Source: Pictodentalium vernedei
Lineage: Eukaryota; Mollusca; Scaphopoda; Dentaliida; Dentaliidae
Length of the DNA: 64,000 bases
Assembly: GCA_031216915.1 (NCBI GenBank)
Contig: CM062294.1
Span: 166,921,455-166,985,454, forward strand
Reading direction: 5' to 3'
This document shows, one piece after another, positions 46,355 through 56,520 of the stretch. The stretch's first letter is position 1; each line of letters begins with the position of its first letter. The position numbers and the translations under genes are program-made. The notes under the pieces are model-generated. The model saw only the letters and a program-made list of their open reading frames with translations. It was not told the DNA's origin and did not search any database.

Positions 46355-49300
46355 AATGTGTATATATTTTTTTATTTATTTTATTATAATTCACTAAAAA
46401 AATGACGTTATTTTTTTTGTTTTTTTTCTCTTTTTCTTTTAAACTAACATTCTTGATGTCTCTATCATTTTCTATAATTTTGATTCCGTCTGATTCCTCT
46501 TGATTTTCTGAACTCTCGATATCTCTATCGTATTCTATAATTTTGAATCCATCTAATTCCTCTTGATTTTCTGGACTCTCGATGTTACTATCGATTTCTA
46601 TAATTTTGAATCTGACTAATTCCTCTTGATTTTCTGGAATCCTATCATCCACAATCATATCTGGAATCTTATCATCCACAATCGTATCTGGAATCCAATC
46701 ATCCACATTCATATCGTCTCTAATTAGATCTAAAGTCCAATGTCCGAGTGCCAAAGTGCTTATTTTATCGTCTAATATGAATCTCTTATCATCGTCGACC
46801 GTCAGCGAAATCTTGTTGACTATTTCAGTATTCAAGTCGTGATTTTCGCTTCGAATCGATTTCATAGTCTTATACACCGGACCACTTCCTAACAGACAAT
46901 CTTTATACTCTTGGAAAGAGATGTTTTTCTTCACCCGCATGCTTTAACTCCTTTGCACTTCTTGATCTCTTCATCTTCTAGACGATAAGCATACAGTTTA
47001 GGTCTCAAGCCCACGAATTCGATGATTTGTTTACCACCGCTCGCGTCCTTAAATTTACCCAACACCTTCTTGTTGTCGTTTGATTGAATGTTGGACGGGT
47101 GATCGACGGGATAATTTCTCGTGTCGAACCACTCGGCCACGTCCTGAGATATATCTCGGTAGACGTCTTTCGTCTCTATCTCGTAAACTAAACTGTCCAT
47201 GTCGGTGAACAGTAGTTTGGCTTTATCACCAAATTTTCGTTTGACGTAATCGTAGTGAAACTCGTACATCAATCACTTGCTGACATCTAAGATGATCGGT
47301 CCGAGATAATAAGGTTTGTCGAACTTCAGGTGCATCTTTTGCATGTGAACGGCCACTAGATTTCCGTCGAATATGGTTCGGTATTTGTAATTGGGTTTCG
47401 CCACTAATGTTTTAGCTTTTTCCTCAGACGTGACGAGTCGAACGTCGGTTCTCTTCCTGATGTTTTCCATCGATTTACCATACACGCAGTTGTTCATGAG
47501 TTTGAAGAAATCTTTTTCGAAATCGTTCTCAGCTCGAATTCTGATATTCGTGTTGAGATCGATGTATTTTTTCATCCAAGGCTCTTCGTCGAATCGAATG
47601 ATGCAATGTATGTCGACTAATTTCATCCCGTAATCGACGTATTGTTTCAAATTCTCGCTGTAGAGGATGTAGTTACGTTTGTTAAATAAATTGGGAATGA
47701 GTTTTTCCTCATCTCCCTCGTTCGGTTCCATTCGTTCGGGAGCCAGCGGATAATCATTGTGTAGATCATGTAATTCTTCCGGATAGTTCAAATCGACTTC
47801 TAAAATGCAAGGATAATCTCTCCATTTTTGCATCTCTTCCGGTTCCTTCACCCATTCGAAATTTCCAATCGGTAAAGGATGACTCATAGCCCAACCATAC
47901 AGATTATTGGCGTCCCAATACTGTATGTATTTAGTCGACCGTTTCGAATCAAAACCTTCTTTCATGTAGGGATTGTTAGCCTCAGAATGTCTGTGGGAGA
48001 TCATCGAGACGCCACCTCTCGCAGCCCTTTCAAACATGAACAACATGTCCACGTTAGATAATAATTCCAATTGGACTTCGGTGGTATTCAACAGAGCGCC
48101 CCACACCAGACCGGGTGCGGTGAAATACCAAGCAGGATCCAGATCGTAATTTCGACAACAGACGTCTCGAAAATGTTCGAACACGTCTACCAAGAGTAGA
48201 ACGTCAGTCTTCAGATAGAGGTTGTGATAATCTCTCATGGTTTTCATATTGAATGCTTTCCACACGTTTTTAGCGTGTTCGTAATTCTCGCAGGAAATGT
48301 CGGATTCGTATAATTTCGAATAAAAATCTTCTTTCGAAGGTAGTGCGGTGTCTTCGAATCTCTTTAGATCGTTCATGTAATCGTAAGGATAGACTCCTTT
48401 CCTCAACATGATGTCTACTCGTTCTTCGAAATGTTCGCTCATGATTTTAAATTTATCCTTGCTCATGTTACTGACTAATTTTTCCAGAGCGGTCGACATG
48501 AATTTAAAACTGTCGATGAAACGTATGGCTCTATGAATGAATATCGTTTTTTCTTCCAACGTCTCTCTGTCGATTACTCTTTTCTCCTCCATGAGCTTCC
48601 ATTTCGTGAAGGAAATGTATCTTTCTTCGCTGTTCGCGATGCAATTTAATTCTTCGTGTGAGGTGCCGAGATTTTTCACGAACAGATGACTGTCGTAACC
48701 CGAGAGATTGTGAAACATCACCGGATAGAAAATGGCGTCTTGATATTTTAAATTACACTTGCTGTGAGCCGGACCACGATACAGACCCGTGTAATGATCG
48801 TGGTCTCTGACCTTCTTATTTTCCATCGAATTCTCGTCAAACGATTGTCTGCATATGTGACATTCGGTGGCTCTGTTATTTTCGTCCTGCTGCTCTCACG
48901 TGATGATCATTTCTGCCGGAGTTTTGAATTTGTCGTATAACATTTGAAGTTTCCATTCTAACTCTTCCACGAACCTTTGATCCACGTCGTCATCTTCATA
49001 CTGTTTCGTGTAGGTGAAGGGACCCATGTCGTGTTGCGAGTCGAAAGCGCATATGCAATAGCCCGAAGGTATGTGTTTTTGATATCTTTCGACGTAACTT
49101 TGAAGAGCGTTGGGTTGACAGGAACTCATTTTCACGGTGAAAGATTCGAAATCGGCGTACACGACGAATGGTACTTTAACCTTCTATTGTGATTTTCAAA
49201 CTTCATGATGGTGTTGGGTTTGGGTATTTCGACCGTGACACCTTGATTTTCGTTGCAATATTCCTGATGTTTCGCCAACGAGTCTTCACTGTGAAACACG

Positions 49301-50696
49301 TTCATGCAATTGTAACATAAAGATATCTTTCTGTTATGATTATTATTTTGTTTCGACAGTAATCGGCTCGGATTTTTAACCCAACAATAATGACGATTGT
49401 CACCATTCGAAATCAATAATAAAATAATCGTCTTTTCTCTTCCGAGATAGGAAGTCAGTCTGAGAGGATAGATCTTTCATTTTTCGTCGTCGTATCCCAA
49501 GACGTTCACCGCTACAGTGGGATTTTGAGCCTCGAAATGTTTGATGTGTTTTAACTGCATTGGAAAAGTCACTCCGGTCCAATCGAGATTTTTAGAAGTT
49601 TCCTCGTAATGAGAAACTCTATCGGGGTTCATTTTGACAGGGTATAAAGCGGAGGTGACTGCACATTTAAAACACTGATCATCGTTATTTTTCACGTTTA
49701 CCACGGAGTATTTCTTAGCCAGGAAATATGGTAATTTCATGTAGGAAGTCCCTTTCAACAAATCGTTTTTTGTTATGCGAATTTCGAGTTTCAACATCTC
49801 ATTGAATGTCCAATTACTACCTTCATGTTGATAATTCGCGAGAGACGTCAACATCTTGTCCTTTCATCTTTTCGAAAATGTATGATAAATCTGAACCTCG
49901 AAATAGATCTGAAATATGCATTTTTCATGATGCTCTCGCCAGACTTCACATCGATTTTATTCATCACGCAATGGAGTATCATCTTAATTTTTAGTCCCAT
50001 GTTCATGTATTTGCGAAACAAATCCAATACTTTTTTCTTCACCTGTTCCATGAACAATTTCGGATCGATTTTCTTCAATGAGGGAACCACGTCAAAAGTT
50101 TTGAAAATGCCTTTGGTCGCACTTTCCCATTCTATGGACTTCGATTGAAATAGTTCTTCGCGCTAGATATTCTCCTCCTTTCCCTTCGTCTAGTGCTCAT
50201 CGAATTTCACTCAAGATATCTCGTTTGCCTAGAATCTGAAGTGCATCACTCGTTTTCGTTTTAGTTTTTCTTTTCTTTTCTTTGGAAACTTGAAGTTCTT
50301 TAACAGCTTTTCGTTTAGCTTATTTTTCACAATCAAAACGTTTTCGGTTTTTTTTGATGTCGGCATTTCGATTCCTGTTACTATCTTTTTCTTCTTCTCA
50401 TTTTTCACAACCGATGCATTTTTTGACGTCGTTGCTATCGGCATTTTGATTCCTTTTACTATCTTTTTCTTCATCTTCTCATTTTTCACAACCGATGCAT
50501 TTTTTGACGTCGTTGCTATCAGCATTTCGTTTGCATTTCCATCGTTTTGCAAATGTTTCTGTATGACTTCAATCTTTTTTGATTTAGTTCTATGATTTCT
50601 GAAATGTGAAATTTTTAATATTTTACAAATGTCGTTTAACTGAGGTACGGTTTTCTCATTTAAATTTTCCAATTTTTTTTTATCTGTTTGCTTCAT
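46347..50696 (-). pseudogene. POLB: Protein-primed family B DNA polymerase, E2 copy
   Basis: From 50696: a SAP-like motif (TVPQLNDICKILKISHFR), a Lys-rich linker with a roughly 81-bp internal duplication, the MGLKIKMILHC region, then exonuclease and polymerase parts in several frames. The largest block (48826-47273) carries RDHDHYTG, GYDSHLF, YLKTD, YWDANNLYGWAM and NNCVYGK. Motif C FTDMDSLVYEI is in 47272-46931. The C-terminal tail (46940-46347) is acidic with three 63-bp repeats (PENQEELDGFKIIE-like); E1 has one. About eight frame changes make it non-functional as read. It overlaps the protease start by a few bases. Confidence 0.93.
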
Positions 50697-50704
50697 TTTG
50701 TAAG

Positions 50705-50820
50705 AATATATTTTTTTCCGAATTTTGTATTTAAATAATTTGTTTAAAAAGTTTTGTTTTTTTACTCTTTATATAAAAAAAAAAAAAATTTTTTTAAATT
50801 CAATTTTTTCTTTAATGTGT
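50705..50820 (-). promoter_or_regulatory. Promoter-like cassette, copy 1 (inverted)
   Basis: Reverse complement of the cassettes at 51035 and 51515: TATATAAAGAG, an A run, CTTTTTAAACAAATTAT, then TACAAAATT. Drives toward PolB on the minus strand by position. Confidence 0.55.
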
Positions 50821-50823
50821 TTT

Positions 50824-51002
50824 TTATTCAAAACAATTTAAGATCGCTTTTATTTCTCGTTTGCAAAACGAACACGTTTTCTCGTCTTTGGAATAACATT
50901 CTCTACAGTAACACAAGTGTGTGCACGGTAGAAACAAGACGTTTGCGACACCTTCGCAGAGCAGACACTTCGCGAACGTTTTGCTCAGCTAGTTTTCGAC
51001 AT
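50824..51002 (-). pseudogene. Small RING finger protein (IAP-type C3HC4)
   Basis: From 50967 to the TAA at 50824 the minus strand encodes 47 residues with CLLC, then FLPCTHLCYCREC and CSFCKREI. This is the C-x2-C-x10-C-x-H-x3-C-x2-C-x7-C-x2-C spacing of the IAP family RING, an E3 ubiquitin ligase domain. All eight metal ligands are present. An ATG at 51002 is out of frame and a TAG lies in frame just upstream, so either a small indel has damaged the start or a non-AUG codon is used. Too short for usual gene finders. In viruses such domains degrade host signalling or apoptosis proteins; here that is inference. Confidence 0.72.
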
Positions 51003-51034
51003 GCGACGATAGCTCGTCTGTTACCAAAAAAAAT

Positions 51035-51190
51035 TTTCACATTAAAGAAATTAAAATTAAAAAAACAACTTTTTTTTTATATATATAAAGAGCAAAAAAA
51101 AAAAAACTTTTTAAACAAATTATTAAAATACAAAATTTAAAATATACATTATTTGCAAGAATTCGTAAAACAAAAAAAACTAAATAATCG
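51035..51190 (+). promoter_or_regulatory. Promoter-like cassette, copy 2
   Basis: TTTTCACATTAAAGAAATTA, T run, TATATATATAAAGAGC, A run, AAACAAATTATTAAAATACA, then ATATACATTATTTGCAAGAA. It precedes the 51194 gene and is repeated almost exactly before the next gene. Confidence 0.6.
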
Positions 51191-51193
51191 ATC

Positions 51194-51493
51194 ATGACGA
51201 CAACATCCACGATGGAATCTCGACATAAACATCGACATCGTTTAATAAGTCGTTATTCTCCCAAAAACCAAGAAGAAAAAAATCATAATTTATATTTACA
51301 CATTTGGAAAGAAAACGATACGATTTGCGATAGAAAATCGGATCGTAATACTATTAGCGAACAAAAATTAATTGACAATGTCATTCAAACTATTGAAAAA
51401 GAAGGTTCAAGACAAATAGAACTCTTACGACTTTTACGCGAAGTCTTGCACGAGGTTCAAAACAAATTTCCGCGAAGCAGACGCGTGTTATAA
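51194..51493 (+). CDS. Small basic helical protein, E2 only
   Basis: 99 residues, open, start MTTTSTMESRHKHRHR. His/Arg-rich N-terminus, then a charged region predicted helical (EQKLIDNVIQTIEKEG, LLRLLREVLHEVQ). No family recognised and no counterpart in the visible parts of E1 or E3. It sits between two copies of the promoter-like cassette, consistent with a captured or duplicated transcription unit. Confidence 0.6.
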   Translation: MTTTSTMESRHKHRHRLISRYSPKNQEEKNHNLYLHIWKENDTICDRKSDRNTISEQKLIDNVIQTIEKEGSRQIELLRLLREVLHEVQNKFPRSRRVL

Positions 51494-51514
51494 AGAGAAA
51501 AAAAACTTTTAGAA

Positions 51515-51680
51515 AAAATTTTTTCACATTAAAGAAATTAAAATTAAAAAAAAATTTTTTTTTTTTATATATATATAAGGAGCAAAAAAAAAAAAAACAA
51601 AACTTTATTTAAACAAATTATTAAAATACAAAATTTAAAATATACATTATTTGCAAGAATTCGTAAAAACAAAAGGGCTT
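51515..51680 (+). promoter_or_regulatory. Promoter-like cassette, copy 3
   Basis: About 150 bp nearly identical to 51035-51190, with TATATATATATAAGGAGC and AATATACATTATTTGCAAGAA. It precedes gene X. Confidence 0.6.
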
Positions 51681-51705
51681 AGAGTATAAATACGACAGAT
51701 ATAAG

Positions 51706-51997
51706 ATGCCTTTGAAATTGGACGAAGCCATGCTTGATTTGATTTATGATTACCAAAGCGATCTGCAGAACATCGTCATCGCCGAAGATAGAGAATTCAA
51801 CAAGGACGATTTGTCATTGCCCTATGGAAATTACATATTTCCAAACATCTCATTCGAACTCGTGAAGAAATTGGGTGGTGAGAGCGAGTTGACCGATGTA
51901 AAAAAAACTCAAAAGAGTAAAGATAAACATTCAACACGTTTTCGAAAAAGGAGAAGACACGAGTGTCAACATGCTAATAACGGACTTGGAAATATAA
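51706..51997 (+). pseudogene. Conserved unknown protein X, E2 copy
   Basis: The frame from ATG 51706 (PLKLDEA, KDDLSLPYGNYIFPNIS) matches E3 gene X. Homology then moves to another frame near 51905-51935 and ends at TAA 51995 with VNMLITDLEI, so one frame change is present. The last 55 bp are duplicated downstream at about 52065-52117. Function unknown. Confidence 0.62.
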
Positions 51998-52146
51998 ACA
52001 AGAGAGTGACTGATTTTTTTCGAAGAAGAAAGAAAAAAACGTGATGAGATCATCTTGAAAACATGAGTGTCAACATGCTAATAACGAGCTTGGAAATATA
52101 AACAATAGAGAGATTGACTTTTAGCAAAGAAAAATAAAAAAAAAGT

Positions 52147-52171
52147 AATGAGATCATCTTTAGATCTCATT
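52147..52171. terminator. Second copy of convergent-junction hairpin, E2
   Basis: AATGAGATC-ATCTTTA-GATCTCATT, the reverse complement of the 44316-44340 hairpin, again between convergent transcription units and followed by a T run. Confidence 0.65.
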
Positions 52172-52235
52172 TTTTGTTTTCCTTCTTCTTCACTATTACC
52201 ATATATTATAATAACGTTTCCTTTTTTCTCAGTTT

Positions 52236-52573
52236 TCAGCATCGATTCTTCTTTTTCTTTTTTTCTTTTTTTTGTGATATGATACGTCTATAAAAACATT
52301 TTTGTTTATCCGAATCATAATTATGAACGAATGTTGTGCATCTCTTGGTAACACTCGCATCATCACAATTCTCTTCAGAAGGTAGTGGTGACAGTGGAAA
52401 GCGTCTCATTCCCAACCGTCTATCCCACGCTTTATATATCTCTTTCATCAGTTCTTTCCTCATATATCCATCATTAGCGTCTAACCATTTTTCCACTTTT
52501 TTTTTGTTTCTTCGCACTCTGTCTCGCGATATTCGTCATTATCGTCTAATTGTTTCTCCATCTTTTTATCCAT
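52236..52573 (-). pseudogene. Small Lys-rich protein, E2 only
   Basis: Starts ATG 52573 (MDKKMEKQLDDNDEY). The frame changes in an A run near 52505, then 93 residues are open, containing WLDANDGYMRKELMKEIY and a Lys-rich end. No family recognised. It follows the pX-like gene on the same strand, where E3 has an unrelated signal-anchor gene. Confidence 0.45.
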
Positions 52574-52626
52574 TTTAAATATATTATTTTATACTTTCTA
52601 TGATTTATATTTTATATAATTTTATA

Positions 52627-53238
52627 TTATAATAACATATTCAAAATCGGTATATTCTTATACGGCAAACTCTCACCGAGCAGCAAACCCTTGCAGAGTC
52701 GCTCAACGTTCTGTCCACTCTTCAGATAGAGACCATTCCCTCTCAGAGAGTTGCCACCTCTAACGGGTTCTAGATACAATCCTTTACCGTTGTCGTCTAT
52801 GTGGACGCGACACACGGCTCCTCCCTTCTTCAAAAACAGTCCGCTGCCACCCATTAATTTCTCAACTGCCGAACTAGCGAGTCCCGTGAGAGCTCCCACG
52901 CCGAGAGTCTTTCCGAGAAAGGATAGTGCGTTTGCGGCGAAGGGTAATGCTTTTGTGGCGATTCCTGCCAATAGCGGTAGGAAACCACCTTTCATTCTCA
53001 AATTGTATCTCAATTGAGCAGGACTCAATCTCACCATCAACCCTCTTCCATCGCGAATCGCTTTCTCCATCCTTTTGATTTGACTTCTGGTCCAGGCGAT
53101 CGAATCCTGACCGCCTCTCGTCAGATCTTCGTGAGTGAATTTGAATCTCACCGCCTCGCCTCGAGTTGTTAACGCTCTCTTAAGTTTCTTCCTCTGTTCT
53201 GCGGATATGTTCACGTTTTTAATCACGTATTCTGTCAT
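52627..53238 (-). CDS. pX-like membrane-active core protein, E2 (intact)
   Basis: 203 residues. Basic N-terminal half (residues 1-80), then MKGGFLPLLAGIATKALP and a long hydrophobic, Ala/Gly-rich stretch to about residue 127, then LFLKKGGAVCR, a GLYLEPVRGG unit and a GNGLYLKSG unit. The basic part plus MKGG and hydrophobic segment resembles adenovirus core protein pX, for which similar proteins have been proposed in adintoviruses. It could condense DNA or disturb membranes during entry. Similarity is by pattern, so moderate confidence in the role. Confidence 0.7.
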   Translation of the reverse strand: MTEYVIKNVNISAEQRKKLKRALTTRGEAVRFKFTHEDLTRGGQDSIAWTRSQIKRMEKAIRDGRGLMVRLSPAQLRYNLRMKGGFLPLLAGIATKALPFAANALSFLGKTLGVGALTGLASSAVEKLMGGSGLFLKKGGAVCRVHIDDNGKGLYLEPVRGGNSLRGNGLYLKSGQNVERLCKGLLLGESLPYKNIPILNMLL

Positions 53239-53374
53239 AATTCTGTTTTTTTTTAAATATATTTACTTCAATTGTTTCTTGTTTAATAATTATATTAAAA
53301 TAATTCTGTAAAATTAATATTGCGTTTATTTTATTTTTGTTATCTATATATATACACAATATTTTTTTTTGCTT

Positions 53375-54130
53375 TTATATTTCTCTTATGTGAAATCGTA
53401 TCGTCACCCTATCTCCACGAAGATCTAACAGTTCACCATTTTGATCCGTCAACGTGGTTTTGAGACTATACAACGTGTCTAAAATCACTGGTAGATAAAC
53501 TAAATTTCGAGGTCGCTCCACGATCTTATAACCCGGCGACGCGTTTGGAAAGAAGGAATAGATCGTCGGTTGAGCGCTACCATTCACGTAGCTTCCCGCA
53601 ATCACGTCCACGTTCACCAGAATGCTATTGACTGCGAGAATGTCGACCGTATTTTCAGATGCCGCGTGGTCTCGATACATCTTTCGATCGAATCCCAACA
53701 TCTTGCCTATAGAATCGTCCGTGTTGAAATCCACTCGAAAATTATCTTCCAAATCCAACATCGTCTGTAAGGTATTAGGATTGGGAGCGAGTCTGATCTT
53801 GTTGCTTCCCTTTCCATCCGTCTTCATTCGCGTCTGAATGTAATTGTTCAAAACGTCTATGTCGTAACTCCCTTTGGGAATTCGAATCTCCAACCAATCC
53901 GTTCCGTCGGAATACTTGAACGAGTTATTCTTTTCGGTGACGTTGGGAAAGGAATAATAAGTCTCCAGATTCACCAAAGCCATCTCGTATCTTTTCTTTC
54001 TATTCAATTCGATGGAAGGTTCGAATTTCCTAGCGAATCGAGTCGAATCGCCACTCACCACGATTTGAATGGATTGTTTTGCAGCCGTATTCTCGGCTAT
54101 TCGTTCTAACAATTCTCCATGTTCGAACAT
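53375..54130 (-). CDS. Penton-type minor capsid protein, E2 (intact)
   Basis: 251 residues, open. The FEPSIELNRKKRYEMALVN start, SFPNVTEKNNSFKYSDG, MLGFDRKMY, DILAVNSILVNVDVIAGSYV and TLTDQNGELLDLRGDRVTIR segments are widely shared by Polinton minor capsid (PX) proteins. Beta-rich, fits a single jelly roll that would form the five-fold vertices. It lies between the pX-like and ATPase genes on the same strand, as in E3. Confidence 0.72.
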   Translation of the reverse strand: MFEHGELLERIAENTAAKQSIQIVVSGDSTRFARKFEPSIELNRKKRYEMALVNLETYYSFPNVTEKNNSFKYSDGTDWLEIRIPKGSYDIDVLNNYIQTRMKTDGKGSNKIRLAPNPNTLQTMLDLEDNFRVDFNTDDSIGKMLGFDRKMYRDHAASENTVDILAVNSILVNVDVIAGSYVNGSAQPTIYSFFPNASPGYKIVERPRNLVYLPVILDTLYSLKTTLTDQNGELLDLRGDRVTIRFHIREI

Positions 54131-54186
54131 TATATTCAGTTTTATTTTTTTTATTCAAAACTAATTATTTGAAGATATATTATTTT

Positions 54187-54997
54187 CTAAATTTTATTTT
54201 CACGCTCTATCTTATTATTATCATCAGAAACATAAAATTTGTCGAATCCGCACCGATATTTTCCGAGATTAAATTCGCTTGTCAAATCGATCACGACGAA
54301 ATTGTAAAGTCCACCATCCCAAACCCTCTTGCAGAATCTCCTGAATTCCGCCGCGCTCATGTCGTTTGCGACGTGATCGCCGTAGATGTGATTGAGATTC
54401 TTGAGATCTTGGCGAAAGAGACATAGAAAATTAGCGTTCTCCCTTATCGTCTGTCTGGGCAATCGAAAATAATTCTGCGACAGGTAGAAACAGTCCACGT
54501 TGCTGTGTCGACCCCTAACGTAATACGATTCGCATCGGTTCTGTCTCTCCAAAAGCAGATCGTCGAAAATCATGAGATTCTTATCTTCCAATTTCAGTTC
54601 TCTAGGATCCGGAACGTCGCTAGCGTTCTCATAAAAACGACACTCGACGTTCGAAGATGCATTTCTCTTCATCAGCTCCGTCGCCGCACCGTCCAAAATG
54701 GTCGAGAGTGGAGCTTCGCTCTTGTCGAATTCCTCCCTACTGTCAAAGATTCTGGCTATGACGTCCTTGGGCAATCTACGATCCATGCACTCTCGAAGCA
54801 ATCTGTATTCGGGTCGAAACAAGCTCTTGCCAAACACAAACAATCTGTCGTAATCCAACCAGTCGGGTCGGGACAACAGATTCATCGACAGATTGGTCTT
54901 TCCACAAATCGATTTTCCCACTATCAAACCTCTTATGCTTTTGGGAAAGAACTCGTTATTCGACCTCTTGGTTCCAAGACATATCTTTAATGTTCAT
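54187..54997 (-). pseudogene. ATP: Genome-packaging ATPase (A32/FtsK-HerA type), E2 copy
   Basis: Walker A VGKSICGKTN near the N-terminus, Walker B LMIFDDLLL near residue 117, and a following CFYLSQNYFRLPR segment like the sensor region of this family. The main frame (54927-54187) is open over 246 residues, but the N-terminal 15-20 codons from ATG 54982/54997 are out of frame by a small deletion relative to E3 (near 54965). If a downstream start is used, Walker A would be at the very N-terminus. It would pump DNA into capsids. Confidence 0.88.
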
Positions 54998-55094
54998 CTT
55001 TGTTTAATTTTTGTTTTTTTTTTGTTATTTTAAATTCTTTTCAAACGCAATTTTTTTAGGTTTTTCAAACTCAGTTTTAAATGTTATTATTTAT

Positions 55095-55475
55095 TTATAT
55101 CACACCGTCGCGAGTTCTCTTCAATCCAGATCCACTCGTCATTTTAGCTAAATCTTGTATGGGTACCACAGCATCCTTAAAATCTTTCCAACTTTTCGGA
55201 GTTCGCTCTAACGCAGCTCGCTTCGCCGGCGGACTGATCAACTTGTCGATCAGCGCGTCGGCTGCCCTCTTGCCAGCTACAGAAGCTATCCTACCACTGG
55301 CTTCGGAAGCGGCTTTCTTACCAGCATCCAAAGCAGTCTTCTTACCGACCTCAAACGCGATCGATGCGAGTTTTCTACCCGCATCGCTCGTGAACGCTCG
55401 CATTATAGAATCGACGATGCCAGAACCGCATTGTACGTAAGTTCTGACGTATGCCCTGTTCATTATCACCAACAT
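55095..55475 (-). CDS. Small Ala/Lys-rich core protein, E2 (intact)
   Basis: 126 residues. The middle (40-85) is made of regularly spaced Ala-Gly-Lys-Lys units (GKKTALDAGKKAASEASG), likely an amphipathic basic helix. The C-terminus is basic (SGLKRTRDG). Conserved in E3 at the same place between ATPase and coiled-coil genes. Likely a DNA-binding virion core component, judged from composition and location only. Confidence 0.6.
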   Translation of the reverse strand: MLVIMNRAYVRTYVQCGSGIVDSIMRAFTSDAGRKLASIAFEVGKKTALDAGKKAASEASGRIASVAGKRAADALIDKLISPPAKRAALERTPKSWKDFKDAVVPIQDLAKMTSGSGLKRTRDGVI

Positions 55476-55605
55476 ATTTTATTTTTATAATATATTTTTG
55501 TTTTTTTCACTGGTAAATCGTTTTGTTGTTTTTAAATACTTTTATTATTCTAGTGTAAAAATTTACTGTTTTATTTTTGTTTGTTTGTTTGTTTCTCTCT
55601 ACTTA

Positions 55606-56520
55606 TTATATACACATCAATCCTTGAATTCGTTCATCAGCCTTTTTATAGTGGTTTTTATTCAAAACCTTCTGTCTTAACAATTCGTCAGATATAGTAA
55701 CTATCTGATTATCTAATCCTGTGTTACCAGCCCGTCTGCTCGCCATCAACAAACTCAATCTCTGAGACAGAGCATCAGAATCGCTCGGAAGAAAAGTGGT
55801 TTTCACCCCTTTGCCAGTCACCGATTCGATGAACTTCTTGTTCATATCCCATATGGGTTTCACCACTTTCGTCCACTTGTAACCTCTGTTGGCTTTGGGT
55901 CTCGTCTCTCTGGCATCGTTATTTCTCTTCATGGCGTGGGTCTGAACCAGAATGTTGCCATAATTGTCGAAATCCTGATCCGTGTAATCGCTAGGCTTGT
56001 CGTAAAGGAGCAATCTGCGCAGTCCATCAGTCAATTCGTATCTGTTTGAAGCCACGATCAATTCATCATCGCCAATATCTACTTCTGTGTCTCCTACAAA
56101 AATCCTTCCCTCCGAATCCTTATAAAATCCATACAACTGATCTCTCTTACCGCCATCATCATCAGACGATGCGACGCTACTAGTGGTGATAGTCAAAGCT
56201 GTATCATCAGACTCGCTCTCTGTTTGAATTCCCGTGGGAACATAATCCGGTGTAGATTGAACGGAATACCGATTTCCAAAACTAAGAGGCAACGAACCCA
56301 TTCTCAAAGAACTCTCCTTTATGGGTCTCAATTCTTCGACTATCTCCTTCCTGCTTCGCTCTTGACCCTCCGTCACGGGTTTAAATATTTTTGTGGCTTC
56401 GCGTTTGAGTTCCATCTCACCAAGACGTCTGCTTCTATCAGCTGACTGAATGCCCTTCTTAGCACGCTCAAACTCTTCAAAAATTCGATCTCGGTGTCTA
56501 GAATCCATCTGTAAAAACAT
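55606..56520 (-). CDS. Coiled-coil virion-type protein, E2 (intact)
   Basis: 304 residues. Charged coiled coil at about 5-70, Ser/Asp-rich linker at 95-125, then a conserved C-terminal domain with FDNYGNILVQTHAMKRN, YKWTKVVKPIW, LLMASRRAGNTGLDN and ISDELLRQKVL. The C-terminal domain is shared with E3 and is a common unnamed Polinton domain. Function unknown. Last gene before the right TIR. Confidence 0.7.
   Translation of the reverse strand: MFLQMDSRHRDRIFEEFERAKKGIQSADRSRRLGEMELKREATKIFKPVTEGQERSRKEIVEELRPIKESSLRMGSLPLSFGNRYSVQSTPDYVPTGIQTESESDDTALTITTSSVASSDDDGGKRDQLYGFYKDSEGRIFVGDTEVDIGDDELIVASNRYELTDGLRRLLLYDKPSDYTDQDFDNYGNILVQTHAMKRNNDARETRPKANRGYKWTKVVKPIWDMNKKFIESVTGKGVKTTFLPSDSDALSQRLSLLMASRRAGNTGLDNQIVTISDELLRQKVLNKNHYKKADERIQGLMCI

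Noticed and set aside
50229..50696. A separate SAP-domain gene upstream of PolB
   Set aside because: In E3 the equivalent segment shares a frame with the following polymerase N-terminal region, so it is best read as the start of PolB.
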